Part shown: positions 26,814 to 35,707 of the stretch, piece by piece
Layout: each line of letters begins with the position of its first letter
How positions within the stretch are numbered: position 1 is the first letter of the stretch
Origin: Massilia sp. IC2-477
GTDB lineage: Bacteria > Pseudomonadota > Gammaproteobacteria > Burkholderiales > Burkholderiaceae_D
Length of the DNA stretch: 64,000 nucleotides
Direction of reading: 5' to 3'
NCBI RefSeq assembly: GCF_020707265.1
Contig: NZ_JAJFEQ010000001.1
Span: forward strand, 682,001-746,000
Notes under the pieces: model-generated
Seen by the model: the letters and a program-made list of their open reading frames with translations, nothing else
Database searches by the model: none
Told to the model about the DNA's origin: nothing
Position numbers and translations under genes: made by a program

Positions 26814-27098
26814 GCGTGCACTCTGCGCGCATTGAACCCGGCCATGCATTCCGGTGTCGGACAGCTGGAAAGTCGAGGGTATTCGGCTGCATCGAAAAGT
26901 AATTAACTGCTCGCAATATGCAGTTATTTACCAGTGAAAACACTTTAAGTTCGAGTTGGAAACAATTCGCTTAGAGCCGACTTAAAAGCAACGCGCACGA
27001 TTGCTATCTTGCTTGCGTGACCATGCCAGCTGCGTAGAATCGTTGATGAGTTTGCAACTGCCGGGACGGGATTCGTCTGTTCCGCACGGGAAAAGAAT
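26814..27098. other. intergenic leader before gmd
   Basis: 285 bases without a credible gene, with an AT-rich centre (26880-27010). The best promoter is TTGCGT (27013-27018), 16 bases, TAGAAT (27035-27040), giving a ~50-base leader before gmd. No terminator for the wcaJ transcript is seen, so read-through is possible. Confidence 0.5.
27013..27040 (+). promoter_or_regulatory. candidate sigma-70 promoter for gmd
   Basis: TTGCGT and TAGAAT separated by 16 bases, predicting a start near 27047. The match is fair, not strong. Confidence 0.4.
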
Positions 27099-28214
27099 AT
27101 GAAGAAAGCACTGATTACCGGCGTGACCGGCCAGGATGGTTCCTACCTGGCGGAGCTGCTGCTGGAGAAGGGCTACGAGGTTCACGGCATCAAGCGGCGC
27201 GCCTCGCTGTTCAACACCGGGCGCATCGACCATATCTACGAAGACCCGCACGCCGACAATCCGCGCTTCATCCTCCATTACGGCGACCTCACCGACACTT
27301 CCAACCTGACCCGCATCCTGCAGCAGGTGCAGCCCGACGAAGTCTATAACCTGGGCGCGATGAGCCACGTGGCGGTGTCCTTCGAATCGCCCGAATACAC
27401 GGCCGACGTCGACGGCATCGGCACCCTGCGTCTGCTGGAAGCGATCCGCCTGCTGGGGCTGGAAAAGAAGACCCGCTTCTACCAGGCCTCGACCTCCGAA
27501 CTGTATGGCCTGGTGCAGGAAACGCCGCAGCGCGAGACGACCCCGTTCTATCCGCGCAGCCCCTACGCCGTGGCCAAGCTGTATGCCTACTGGATCACCG
27601 TGAACTACCGCGAGGCCTACGGCATGTATGCCTGCAACGGCATCCTGTTCAACCACGAATCCCCGCGCCGCGGCGAGACCTTCGTCACCCGCAAGATCAC
27701 GCGTGCGCTGGCCAATATCGCCCAGGGGCTCGAGCCCCAGCTCTTCCTCGGCAACCTCGACGCGCTGCGCGACTGGGGCCATGCGCGCGACTACGTGCAG
27801 ATGCAATGGCTGATGCTGCAGCAGGACAAGGCCGAAGACTTCGTGATCGCCACCGGGCGCCAGTATTCGGTGCGCGACTTCGTCGAGGTGGCGGCGCGCG
27901 AGCTCGGCATCGAGATCGCGTGGCAGGGGCAGGGCGTCGAGGAGCGGGGCCTGGTGGCCGCCGTGCACGGCGAACACGCCCCCGGCGTCGCGGTCGGCCA
28001 GCCGATCGTGGCGGTGGATCCGCAATATTTTCGTCCGACCGAGGTCGAGACCCTGCTGGGCGACCCGGGCCGTGCGCGCGAGCGCCTCGGCTGGGAACCG
28101 ACAACCAGTTTCGAAGCGATGGTGAAGGAGATGGTGGCGCACGACCTCGACACGGCGCGCCGCCACAAACTGCTCGCCTCGCATGGCTACAACGTCGCAC
28201 TTTCACTGGAGTAA
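27099..28214 (+). CDS. gmd: GDP-mannose 4,6-dehydratase
   Basis: 371-residue extended SDR that converts GDP-mannose to GDP-4-keto-6-deoxymannose in the cytosol. NADP site [20 protein letters not shown] at residues 8-27, catalytic TSELYG (~130) and Tyr-X3-Lys in YAVAK (~156-160), plus [17 protein letters not shown] typical of Gmd. Preceded by GGGAAAAG. fcl begins 3 bases after the stop, so the pair makes GDP-L-fucose; the GDP-mannose supplier manC is further along the same locus. Confidence 0.97.
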   Translation: MKKALITGVTGQDGSYLAELLLEKGYEVHGIKRRASLFNTGRIDHIYEDPHADNPRFILHYGDLTDTSNLTRILQQVQPDEVYNLGAMSHVAVSFESPEYTADVDGIGTLRLLEAIRLLGLEKKTRFYQASTSELYGLVQETPQRETTPFYPRSPYAVAKLYAYWITVNYREAYGMYACNGILFNHESPRRGETFVTRKITRALANIAQGLEPQLFLGNLDALRDWGHARDYVQMQWLMLQQDKAEDFVIATGRQYSVRDFVEVAARELGIEIAWQGQGVEERGLVAAVHGEHAPGVAVGQPIVAVDPQYFRPTEVETLLGDPGRARERLGWEPTTSFEAMVKEMVAHDLDTARRHKLLASHGYNVALSLE

Positions 28215-28216
28215 AT

Positions 28217-29257
28217 GTGTTGAATAATCAGCCTCGCATCTATGTCGCCGGCCATCGTGGCCTGGTCGGCTCGGCCATCGTGCGCGTCCTGCGCGCCCAG
28301 GGCTACACCAACATCGTCACCCGCACCCATGCCGAACTGGAACTGACCGACCAGGCCCAGGTGCGGGAGTTCTTCCGCACCGAACACATCGACCAGGTCT
28401 ACCTGGCGGCGGCCAAGGTGGGCGGCATCCATGCCAACAACACCTATCCGGCCGAGTTCATCTACGACAACATGATGGTGCAGGCCAACGTGGTCCACGA
28501 GGCCTGGCGTGCCGGCGTGAACAAGCTGCTGTTCCTCGGTTCTTCCTGCATCTACCCGCGCCTGGCGGCCCAGCCGATCCGCGAGGAATACCTGATGAAC
28601 GGCATCCTCGAGCCGACCAACGAGCCGTATGCGATGGCCAAGATCGCCGGCATCAAGCTGTGCGAGAGCTATAACCGCCAGTACGGCACCGATTACCGCA
28701 GCGTGATGCCGACCAACCTGTACGGCCCGGGCGATAACTACCACCCGGAAAACAGCCACGTGATCCCGGCCCTGCTGCGCCGCTTCCACGAAGCGCGCGT
28801 CAACGATGCGCCGGAAGTGGTGATCTGGGGCAGCGGCAAGCCGATGCGCGAGTTCCTGTACGTGGACGACATGGCGGCCGCCAGCGTCTACGTGATGAAC
28901 CTGCCTTGCGAGGTGTATGCGGCGAATACCGACCCCATGCATTCGCACATCAACGTCGGCACCGGCCAGGACGTCACCATCGCAGAACTGGCGCGCCTGG
29001 TAGGCGAGACCGTGGGCTACCGCGGCAACATCGTCTTCGATGCTTCCAAGCCGGATGGCACGCCGCGCAAGCTGCTCGACGTATCCAAGCTGGCCGCGCT
29101 CGGCTGGCGCGCCAGCACGCCACTGCAGGACGGCCTGCGCCGCGCCTACGAAGCCTTCGTCGCCCAGCAGGACGAAGAAGCGGAAGCAGGGCCGGAGGCC
29201 GTCCCCGCCGAATTGCTGGGACGTGCGCCGGGCGGCGCGGCGCGTGTTGCCGCCTGA
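28217..29257 (+). CDS. fcl: GDP-L-fucose synthase (GTG start)
   Basis: 346-residue NADPH epimerase/reductase acting on the Gmd product. NADP site [11 protein letters not shown] near the N terminus, catalytic SSCIYP and Tyr-X3-Lys in YAMAK, and the substrate segment [31 protein letters not shown]. The start is GTG at 28217 five bases after GGAG; TTG at 28220 is an equally plausible alternative. It is ~25 residues longer than the E. coli enzyme because of a charged/Ala tail ([17 protein letters not shown]...), which is probably disordered. A 9-bp GC hairpin follows at 29269-29291. Confidence 0.95.
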   Translation: MLNNQPRIYVAGHRGLVGSAIVRVLRAQGYTNIVTRTHAELELTDQAQVREFFRTEHIDQVYLAAAKVGGIHANNTYPAEFIYDNMMVQANVVHEAWRAGVNKLLFLGSSCIYPRLAAQPIREEYLMNGILEPTNEPYAMAKIAGIKLCESYNRQYGTDYRSVMPTNLYGPGDNYHPENSHVIPALLRRFHEARVNDAPEVVIWGSGKPMREFLYVDDMAAASVYVMNLPCEVYAANTDPMHSHINVGTGQDVTIAELARLVGETVGYRGNIVFDASKPDGTPRKLLDVSKLAALGWRASTPLQDGLRRAYEAFVAQQDEEAEAGPEAVPAELLGRAPGGAARVAA

Positions 29258-29268
29258 GCGTGACGATG

Positions 29269-29291
29269 GCGCGCCGATTGTTTCGGCGCGC
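29269..29291 (+). terminator. GC-rich hairpin after fcl
   Basis: GCGCGCCGA (29269-29277) pairs perfectly with TCGGCGCGC (29283-29291) around TTGTT. There is no U-tract, so it may only pause transcription or protect the gmd-fcl mRNA 3' end. Confidence 0.45.
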
Positions 29292-29441
29292 TAGTAAAGT
29301 GTTAATTGACGAACAGAGAACGAATCGTGTGGAACCCAGAATGGTTGAGTCCCGATCCAGCTCCGGGTCACGAATGAAATGCGGAATAACAAGAGGAACA
29401 AAAAAGCGGATTTCCCGCTCACCAACGTCGAGGAAACTATC

Positions 29442-30512
29442 TTGAAAACCTTCCATTTGGCAGCCAACCAAACTTCCTTCCCCAGCCCCCGGCGCCTGCT
29501 GTCCGCGGCGGCGCTGGTGCTGTGCGCGGCAAGCCTGGCCGCTTGCAGCAAGGATGAAGCACCCAAGGAATCGAAGCCGGGCCAGGCCCTGGCCAGCGTC
29601 AACGGCGAAGAAATCACCGTGCTGCAACTGAACGAAGAACTGCAGCGCCTCGGCGTGTCGGGCCAGCAGCAGCAGGCGGCCGGCAAGCAGGTCCTGCAGG
29701 CGCTGGTCGACCGCGAGCTGCTGGAAAGCGAGGCTGCCAAGGAAAAACTCGACCGTGATCCGAAGGTGATGCAGGCCATCGAGCGGGCCCGATCCCTGAT
29801 CATCGCCCAGGCCTACATGCAGAAGCGCCTGGGCGAGCCGGTGCGTCCGTCGCCGGCCGAAGTGGAAGACTACTTCAACAAGAACCCGCAGTTCTTCGCC
29901 AACCGCAAGCAGTTCGCCATGAACGAACTGATCCTGGCGGCGAGCGACCTGACCCCGGAAGTGCGCGCCGCCGCCGACAAGGCCAAGTCGCTGGAAGAAG
30001 TCGCCGTCTTCCTCGACGCCCGCAACATCAAGTACGGCCGCGCCCAGGTCACCCGCAGCACCGCCGACCTGAATCCCCAGCTGTCGAGCAAGCTGCTGTC
30101 GATGGACAAGGGCCAGCTGTTCGCCGTCAAGGAAGGCGACCGCGCGATGCTGATCTCGATCGCCGAAGTGCGCGATGCGCCCGTCACCCTGGCGATTGCC
30201 GGCCCGCAGATCGGCCAGTACCTGATGAACAAGAAGCAGAAGGAAGCGGCCGCCGCCGAAATCCAGCGCCTGCGCGGCACCGCCAAGATTGCCTACCTGA
30301 ACAAGGACTACGCTCCGAACCCGAACGCCCCGGCAACTGCGCCGGCAGCCGTGCCGGCAGCGGGCGCAGCGGACCCGGCCGCAACAGCCGTCGCCGGCGC
30401 CGATGCCGCCGGCGTGGCCCCGGCCGCGCAGAACTCGGTCGCGCCGGCCGCTGACACCGGCGCGCCAGCCGACAAGGCGGCGCTCGACCGCGGCGTCGCA
30501 GGCCTGAAGTAA
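29442..30512 (+). CDS. epsD: EpsD-family lipoprotein peptidyl-prolyl isomerase (TTG start)
   Basis: 356 residues. The lipobox ASLAAC predicts lipidation about 30 residues in; then a SurA-like N-terminal helical domain (ASVNGEEITVLQLNEELQRLG, VLQALVDRELL) and a parvulin-like half (~150-260), matching the EpsD family of exosortase EPS operons. It should act as a periplasmic chaperone or PPIase for exporter parts such as EpsE. The last ~65 residues are Ala/Pro low complexity. TTG at 29442 is chosen because AGGAAA lies seven bases upstream and the signal peptide then has normal length; an ATG at 29379 is in frame but lengthens it. Confidence 0.87.
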   Translation: MKTFHLAANQTSFPSPRRLLSAAALVLCAASLAACSKDEAPKESKPGQALASVNGEEITVLQLNEELQRLGVSGQQQQAAGKQVLQALVDRELLESEAAKEKLDRDPKVMQAIERARSLIIAQAYMQKRLGEPVRPSPAEVEDYFNKNPQFFANRKQFAMNELILAASDLTPEVRAAADKAKSLEEVAVFLDARNIKYGRAQVTRSTADLNPQLSSKLLSMDKGQLFAVKEGDRAMLISIAEVRDAPVTLAIAGPQIGQYLMNKKQKEAAAAEIQRLRGTAKIAYLNKDYAPNPNAPATAPAAVPAAGAADPAATAVAGADAAGVAPAAQNSVAPAADTGAPADKAALDRGVAGLK

Positions 30513-30557
30513 GCGATGTCCCCGACCAATTCGAACAACAGGAGTGAAGGAGCAATC

Positions 30558-31346
30558 ATGAAACGATTCGTCAAGTGGATGATGGCCGCTGCGCTGGTGC
30601 TGAGCATGGGCGTCGCAGGCGCCGCCGAAGTGCTGCTGGGACCGGGCGACGTGGTCAAGCTGTCGGTCTACGGCAGCCCCGACCTGTCGCTGGAAACCCG
30701 GGTCAGCGAAAGCGGCAACATCACCTTCCCGCTGCTGGGCCAGGTGGCGGTGGGCGGCCTGTCGGTGGCCGCCGCGGAAAAGAAGATCGGTGACATGCTG
30801 GAGAAGGGCGGCTACCTCAAGAAAGCCCAGGTCAACATGCTGGTGACCACGCTGGCCAGCCAGCAGGTCTCGGTGCTGGGCTATGTGAACCGTCCGGGCC
30901 GCTACGCGGTGGAAGGGCGCCGCAAGGTGCTCGACCTGCTGGCGATGGCGGGCGGCATCCATGGCGATGGCGGCGACATCATCAGCCTGGTGCGCACCCG
31001 CAACGGCAACACCACGCGCGAAACCATCGACGTGGTCGACATGGTCCGCAAAGGCGAGCTGAACAAGGACTACGAAGTGGCCGGCGGCGACATCATCTAC
31101 GTCGAGCGCGCCCCGCGTGCCTATGTCACCGGCGAAGTCCAGCGCCCGGGTCCGTTCCGCCTCGAGCGCGGCATGACCGTCCAGCAGGCCGTCTCGGCCG
31201 GCGGCGGCTTGAGCCTGCGCGGCAGCAACAAGGGCATGAAGATCACCCGCAAGGATGCCAGCGGCAACCCGGTGACGATGGATGTCAAGGCCAGCGATCC
31301 GGTCCAGGTCGACGACGTCATCGTGGTGCGTGAATCGTGGTTCTGA
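30558..31346 (+). CDS. epsE: polysaccharide export protein EpsE (Wza/SLBB family)
   Basis: 262 residues with a signal peptide (ending GVAGAAE). The Poly_export domain (LLGPGDVVKLSVYGSPDLSLETRVSESG...ITFPLLG) is followed by two SLBB beta-grasp domains (QQVSVLGYVNRPGRYAVEG, AYVTGEVQRPGPFRLERG). It lacks the lipobox and C-terminal helix of Wza, as in the shorter EpsE exporters of exosortase loci. AAGGAG is six bases upstream of the ATG. It forms the periplasmic/outer-membrane conduit and should work with EpsF. Confidence 0.93.
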   Translation: MKRFVKWMMAAALVLSMGVAGAAEVLLGPGDVVKLSVYGSPDLSLETRVSESGNITFPLLGQVAVGGLSVAAAEKKIGDMLEKGGYLKKAQVNMLVTTLASQQVSVLGYVNRPGRYAVEGRRKVLDLLAMAGGIHGDGGDIISLVRTRNGNTTRETIDVVDMVRKGELNKDYEVAGGDIIYVERAPRAYVTGEVQRPGPFRLERGMTVQQAVSAGGGLSLRGSNKGMKITRKDASGNPVTMDVKASDPVQVDDVIVVRESWF

Positions 31347-31360
31347 GGTTTTTCGTTTTA

Positions 31361-31468
31361 CGTAGGGTGGGCGGATTCCGCCCACGCGGTGATCGTCGGA
31401 TGACGAATAGCCGCGCAGGCTGCAGTACCGTGATTTGACCGCGTGGGCGGAGATTCGCCCACCCTACG
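31361..31468. repeat. GTAGGGTGGGCG palindromic element (REPIN-like), copy 2
   Basis: Left arm 31362-31394 begins GTAGGGTGGGCGGATTCCGC; right arm 31437-31467 is its inverted relative ending CGCCCACCCTAC. Each arm folds into its own GGGCGGA-type hairpin, and the whole can fold as one long stem. It lies 14 bases after the epsE stop and ~100 bases before epsF, inside the EPS transcription unit, and shares tips and length with the copy at 451-551. Confidence 0.85.
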
Positions 31469-31571
31469 GTACTGCCGCAGCCGCGCCTCGTTTTCCGTTT
31501 TTGTAGCAAGGTAGTACCCGTCGTGTTTCTGTCCACCCCGCTGTCAAGGCATCTGATGCAAAGGTAAGGCC

Positions 31572-32978
31572 ATGAACGTTCATCAATTCCTGCTGATTCT
31601 TCTTGCCAGGAAGAAGATCATCCTGTCGACCCTGCTGGTCACAGTCCTGCTCGCTTTGGGCTGGAGCCTGGTCCAGCAGAAGACCTACAAGGCAACCGCA
31701 TCCGTGCTGTTGAACTACAAGGGCGTGGACCCGGTGAGCGGTCTGACCATGCCGGGCAACCTGATGCCGGGCTATATGGCGACCCAGATCGACATCATCA
31801 GCAGCAAGAACGTGGCCCTGCGCGTGGTCGATTCGCTGCGCCTAGCCTCCAGCCCGGCCGTGCAGGCCCAGTGGCGCGAAGCGAGCGAAGGCAAGGGCTC
31901 GGTACGCGACTGGCTGGCCGACCTGCTGCTGAAGAAACTCGAGATCATGCCTTCGCGTGAATCGAGCGTGGTCGAGATCAGCTTCAAGGGCGCCGACCCG
32001 GCCTTTGCAGCGGCGGTCGCCAACGCCTTCGCCGACGAATACCAGAAGATCGCCGTCCAGCTCAAGACCGAGCCGGCCAAGAAGGCCTCGGCCTACTTCA
32101 ACGAACAGACCAAGCAGCTGCGCGACAACCTGGAAGCGGCCCAGGCGCGCCTGTCGAAATACCAGCAGGAGAAGGGCATCGTCAGCCTCGACAACAACCG
32201 CGTCGATGTCGAGCTGTCGCGCCTGAACGACCTGTCGGCCCAGCTGGTGGCGGCCCAGACCCAGGCCATGGAGGCGAGCTCGCGCGCCAGCATGGCCAAC
32301 GGCGTCGGTTCGCCCGACGTCGCCAACAATGCCCTGGTCCAGAGCCTGCGCGTGAGTCTGGCCAGCGGCGAAGCCAAGCTGGCCGAGGCGGCCTCGCGCT
32401 ACGGCCGCAACCACCCGGCCTACCAGTCGGCCTCGGCCGAAGTGGGCAAGATGCGCGCCGAACTGAACGCCGCCCTGGGCAGCGTGTCGAAGAGTGTCGG
32501 TTCCAACGCCCAGATCTACCGCCAGCGCGAGTCCGAGCTGCGCGCCGAGCTGGCCGCCCAGAAGACCCGCGTGCTCGAGCTGAACCGCACCCGCGACGAG
32601 CTCGGCGTACTGCTGAAGGACCTCGACAGCGCACAGCGCGCCTTCGATTCCGCCAGCCAGCGCTTCTCGCAGACCCGCATCGAGGCCCAGTCCGAGCAGT
32701 CCGATATCTCGATCCTGAACCCGGCGGTGCCGCCGACCGAGCCGGCAGGCCCGCGCGTGCTGCTCAACACCCTGGTCTCGATCCTGCTGGGCACCATCCT
32801 CGGCGTCGGCCTGGCCCTGCTGCTGGAACTCCTGAACCGTCCGGTGCGCTCCGTCGGCGACGTCAAGGACATGCTGGGCATCCCGGTGCTCGGCACCATC
32901 GAGTGGCGCATGAAGCGCCCGCGCTCCGCCGGCATCCGCGCGCTGATGACCCCGCGCCGCCTGCTGCGGCTGAACTGA
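31572..32978 (+). CDS. epsF: chain-length determinant protein EpsF (Wzz/GumC type)
   Basis: 468 residues. Two membrane helices (~17-36 and ~400-420) bracket a large periplasmic coiled-coil region (AYFNEQTKQLRDNLEAAQARLSKYQQEKG and following), with the Pro-rich motif NPAVPPTEPAGPR just before the second helix. This is the Wzz/PCP fold; it sets polymer length and links the inner membrane to EpsE. The C-terminal cytosolic tail (~45 residues) is short and lacks a kinase; that role falls to the separate EpsG. A perfect 12-bp hairpin starts five bases after the stop. Confidence 0.93.
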   Translation: MNVHQFLLILLARKKIILSTLLVTVLLALGWSLVQQKTYKATASVLLNYKGVDPVSGLTMPGNLMPGYMATQIDIISSKNVALRVVDSLRLASSPAVQAQWREASEGKGSVRDWLADLLLKKLEIMPSRESSVVEISFKGADPAFAAAVANAFADEYQKIAVQLKTEPAKKASAYFNEQTKQLRDNLEAAQARLSKYQQEKGIVSLDNNRVDVELSRLNDLSAQLVAAQTQAMEASSRASMANGVGSPDVANNALVQSLRVSLASGEAKLAEAASRYGRNHPAYQSASAEVGKMRAELNAALGSVSKSVGSNAQIYRQRESELRAELAAQKTRVLELNRTRDELGVLLKDLDSAQRAFDSASQRFSQTRIEAQSEQSDISILNPAVPPTEPAGPRVLLNTLVSILLGTILGVGLALLLELLNRPVRSVGDVKDMLGIPVLGTIEWRMKRPRSAGIRALMTPRRLLRLN

Positions 32979-32982
32979 GGCA

Positions 32983-33017
32983 CGCCCCCGGCGCGCCCAC
33001 GAGGTGCGCCGGGGGCG
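32983..33017 (+). other. strong GC hairpin between epsF and epsG
   Basis: CGCCCCCGGCGC (32983-32994) and GCGCCGGGGGCG (33006-33017) form a perfect 12-bp stem with an 11-base loop directly after epsF. There is no U-tract, so it is more likely an mRNA-stability or differential-expression element than a full terminator. Confidence 0.75.
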
Positions 33018-33049
33018 GCGCTTCCGAACCAAAAGAATAGGACCAGACC

Positions 33050-33949
33050 ATGAATTCATCCGTGCTATCCGCATTGCCCACCGGCGCACCGCATGAGGGC
33101 GCGATCCACAACGGTGCCCCGCTCGACTCGAGCATGGGCGCGCTGCTGCTTGATTCCGGTAAGCTCACGCCCGAGAGCGCGGAACGCGTGCTGCGCATGC
33201 AGAAGGATCTCGGGATCCGCTTCGGCGAAGCGGCCGTGCGCCTGGGGCTGGTCAGCGAGGACGATATCCAGCAGGTGCTGGCGCGCCAGTTCTCCTATCC
33301 GTATTTGCAGAAAGGGCAGGCCAACCTGTCGCCCAAGCTGGTGGCCGCCTACGACCCGTTCTCGCCGCAGGTCGAAGCCCTGCGCGCGATCCGCAGCCAG
33401 CTGATGCTGCGCTGGTTCGCACGCGGCCGGCGCGCCCTGGCGATCGCCGGCGTCACCCCGGAAGACGGTTCCAGCCTGTTCGCGGCGAATCTCGCGGTGG
33501 TGTTCTCGCAGCTGGGCGAACAGACCCTGCTGGTGGACGCCAACCTGCGCAGCCCGCGCCAGCAGGAAATGTTCGGCGTCAAGCCGCGCCAGGGCCTGTC
33601 CGACCTGCTGGCCGGCCGCGCCGACCTCGACGTCATCCAGCGCGTGCCGGCCTTTGTCGACCTGTCCCTGATGCCCGCCGGGACCCTGCCGCCGAACCCG
33701 CAGGAACTGCTGGCGCGTGAAGGCTTCCGCAACCTGAATACCCAGCTCGAGTCGCGCTACGACGTGGTGCTGTACGACCTGCCGCCCTTCGCAAGCGGGG
33801 CCGACGCGCTGGCCGTGGCCGGACGCGCCGGCGGCGTGCTGCTGGTGGCCTGCAAGCACCGCACGCGCATCGCCAACGTCAGCCGCATGGCCGAACAGAT
33901 GGCCGAATCCGGCGCCGAGGTGGTCGGCTCGGTGGTGGTGGAGTTCTGA
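33050..33949 (+). CDS. epsG: EpsG-family tyrosine-kinase-like ATPase, degenerate
   Basis: 299 residues. Residues ~27-90 are a GspE/MshE N-terminal-type module (two LxxxGKLTPESAERVLRMQ / RLGLVSEDDIQQVLARQ units). Residues ~105-299 match the EpsG chain-length kinase fold, but the nucleotide motifs are eroded: the Walker A position reads GVTPEDGSSLF (134-144) with no GK, Walker A' reads LLVDANLRSP (Asn instead of the second Asp), and only Walker B (VVLYDLPPF) is intact. There is no C-terminal Tyr cluster. It probably partners EpsF as a structural or regulatory subunit rather than an active kinase. xrtB starts one base after its stop. Confidence 0.85.
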   Translation: MNSSVLSALPTGAPHEGAIHNGAPLDSSMGALLLDSGKLTPESAERVLRMQKDLGIRFGEAAVRLGLVSEDDIQQVLARQFSYPYLQKGQANLSPKLVAAYDPFSPQVEALRAIRSQLMLRWFARGRRALAIAGVTPEDGSSLFAANLAVVFSQLGEQTLLVDANLRSPRQQEMFGVKPRQGLSDLLAGRADLDVIQRVPAFVDLSLMPAGTLPPNPQELLAREGFRNLNTQLESRYDVVLYDLPPFASGADALAVAGRAGGVLLVACKHRTRIANVSRMAEQMAESGAEVVGSVVVEF

Positions 33950-33950
33950 G

Positions 33951-34940
33951 ATGGCGACGGCGGCACAGAACCAGGCGGCAATGCCGGAATACAGCGCGCC
34001 GACCCTGGCCGGTACCCTCGACGCCCTGCGGCGTTCGCTGCCCGAATGGTGGCCGGTCTATGCCGGCCTGGCAATCCTGCTCGGCCCCACCTTCTACGAC
34101 CTGTTCACCGGCGCCTGGATCGGCGAAGAGCAGGGGCACGGTCCGATCATCTTCTTCCTGGCCCTGTGGCTGATCTGGCGCAAGTGGCCGGAGCTCAATG
34201 CCGCCGTCGGACCGACGCCCGCGGGAAGCTGGGCCGGCTGGCCGGTGCTGGCCATCGGTCTGATGTTCCACCTGTTGGGCCGCTCGCAAAAGATCCTGAT
34301 GTTCGAAGTCGCCTCGATCGTGGTGGTAATGGCGGCCGTGATCCTGCTCAAGTTCGGCAGCCGCGCACTGCGCGTCCTGTGGTTCCCCTTCTTTTTCATG
34401 CTGTTCCTGATCCCGCTGCCGAGCGAGCTGGTGGCGGCGGTGACGATGCCGATGAAGATGGCGGTCTCCTGGGTGACCGAGCACATCCTGTTTGCGCTGG
34501 GCTACCCGATCTCGCGCTCGGGCGTGGTGCTGCAGATGGGCCAGTACCAGCTGCTGGTGGCCGATGCCTGCGCCGGCCTGCAGACCCTGCTCACACTGGA
34601 AGCGCTCGGCCTGTTCTACCTGAACCTGATGCGCCACCCGTCGGCCTTCCGCAACATCACGCTGGCGATCCTGATCATCCCGATCTCGTTCACTGCCAAC
34701 GTGATCCGCGTGATCGCGCTGACCCTGATCACCTATTACTTCGGCGACGCCGCCGGCCAGGGCTTCCTGCACGGCTTCGCCGGCATGGTGCTGTTCATCA
34801 CCGCGCTGCTGCTGATCCTCGCGGTCGACAACGGCCTGCAATGGTGGATCAAGCGCCGCGAAGGCGGCGGCAGCGGTCCGGGCACGGGCGGCGGCCGCCG
34901 CAGCGCGCCAGGTCGCGGCACCCTGAAGGAGGCAACATGA
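33951..34940 (+). CDS. xrtB: exosortase B (EpsH family)
   Basis: 329-residue polytopic membrane transpeptidase-like enzyme that cuts PEP-CTERM tails. Eight or so helices; the catalytic triad is Cys207 in ADACAGLQTLL, Arg253 in TANVIRVIALTLITYYFG and His274 in QGFLHGFAGM. Sequence and its place between epsG and epsI mark the XrtB type. Likely clients in this window are the PEP-CTERM proteins at 15582, 55746 and 60835. The Gly/Arg-rich C-terminal tail overlaps the start of epsI (ATGA). Confidence 0.95.
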   Translation: MATAAQNQAAMPEYSAPTLAGTLDALRRSLPEWWPVYAGLAILLGPTFYDLFTGAWIGEEQGHGPIIFFLALWLIWRKWPELNAAVGPTPAGSWAGWPVLAIGLMFHLLGRSQKILMFEVASIVVVMAAVILLKFGSRALRVLWFPFFFMLFLIPLPSELVAAVTMPMKMAVSWVTEHILFALGYPISRSGVVLQMGQYQLLVADACAGLQTLLTLEALGLFYLNLMRHPSAFRNITLAILIIPISFTANVIRVIALTLITYYFGDAAGQGFLHGFAGMVLFITALLLILAVDNGLQWWIKRREGGGSGPGTGGGRRSAPGRGTLKEAT

Positions 34941-35686
34941 ACCGCCGTTTCGCCATCAGCGTGGTGCTGGGCCTGGCCATGGCCGGCACCTCGGCCCTGA
35001 CCGGCGCCCTGACGCCCAAGGCACGGGTACCGCAGGCCCACGAACAGTTCAGCCTCGAGCAAATGATCCCCCAGCGCTTCGGCGACTGGCGCATCGACCC
35101 CTCGGTGGTGCCGCTCCAGCCCGATCCCGAACAGCAGAGCGTGCTGGAAAAGATCTATGACCAGACCCTGTCGCGCACCTACATCAACGAGGCAGGGCAG
35201 CGCGTAATGCTCTCGATCGCCTATGGCGGCGACCAGAGCAAGTCGCTGCAGTTGCACTTGCCCGAGGTCTGCTACGTGGCGCAGGGTTTCCAGATGGAGA
35301 AGGAAGCGGAAGACAATCTTCCGACCCGCTTCGGCGAACTGCCGGTCAAGCGCCTGGTGGCGCGCCTGCACGAGCGCAACGAGCCGATCACCTACTGGAT
35401 CACGATCGGCGAACACGCCGCGCGCGCCGGCATCCAGCAGAAGCTGCGCCGCCTGGCCTATGGCCTGTCGGGCGAGATCCCGGATGGCATGCTGGTGCGG
35501 GTCTCGACCATCCAGGCCAGCGACACCCAGGCCTACGGAGTGCAGGACCGCTTCGTCACCGACATGCTGACTGTGATGGCGCCGCGCGACCGCGCGCGCC
35601 TGCTCGGCGCCGGGCTGGCCGGGACGGCCCCGGTCCAGGCGCATGCGCAGCCCCGAGGTGGGTCACAGCTGCCGGCGCGCGGCTGA
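34937..35686 (+). CDS. epsI: EpsI family exosortase-associated protein
   Basis: 249 residues: N-terminal signal/anchor (FAISVVLGLAMAGTSALTGAL), then the EpsI domain with IPQRFGDWRID and the conserved KSLQLHLPEVCYVAQGFQM containing the family Cys, ending with a helix-rich segment. EpsI proteins accompany exosortases as a separate gene or as a C-terminal fusion and are needed for EPS or PEP-CTERM processing; the mechanism is unknown. AAGGAGG is present within the xrtB end, and the ATG overlaps its stop. Confidence 0.9.
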   Translation: MNRRFAISVVLGLAMAGTSALTGALTPKARVPQAHEQFSLEQMIPQRFGDWRIDPSVVPLQPDPEQQSVLEKIYDQTLSRTYINEAGQRVMLSIAYGGDQSKSLQLHLPEVCYVAQGFQMEKEAEDNLPTRFGELPVKRLVARLHERNEPITYWITIGEHAARAGIQQKLRRLAYGLSGEIPDGMLVRVSTIQASDTQAYGVQDRFVTDMLTVMAPRDRARLLGAGLAGTAPVQAHAQPRGGSQLPARG

Positions 35687-35707
35687 GGACGCAGGCAAGG
35701 ACGCTCG

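Noticed and set aside
26870..26990. Sigma-54 promoter before gmd (TTGGAAACAATTCGCTT)
   Set aside because: GG and GC are 9 rather than 10 bases apart and the -12 box is poor.
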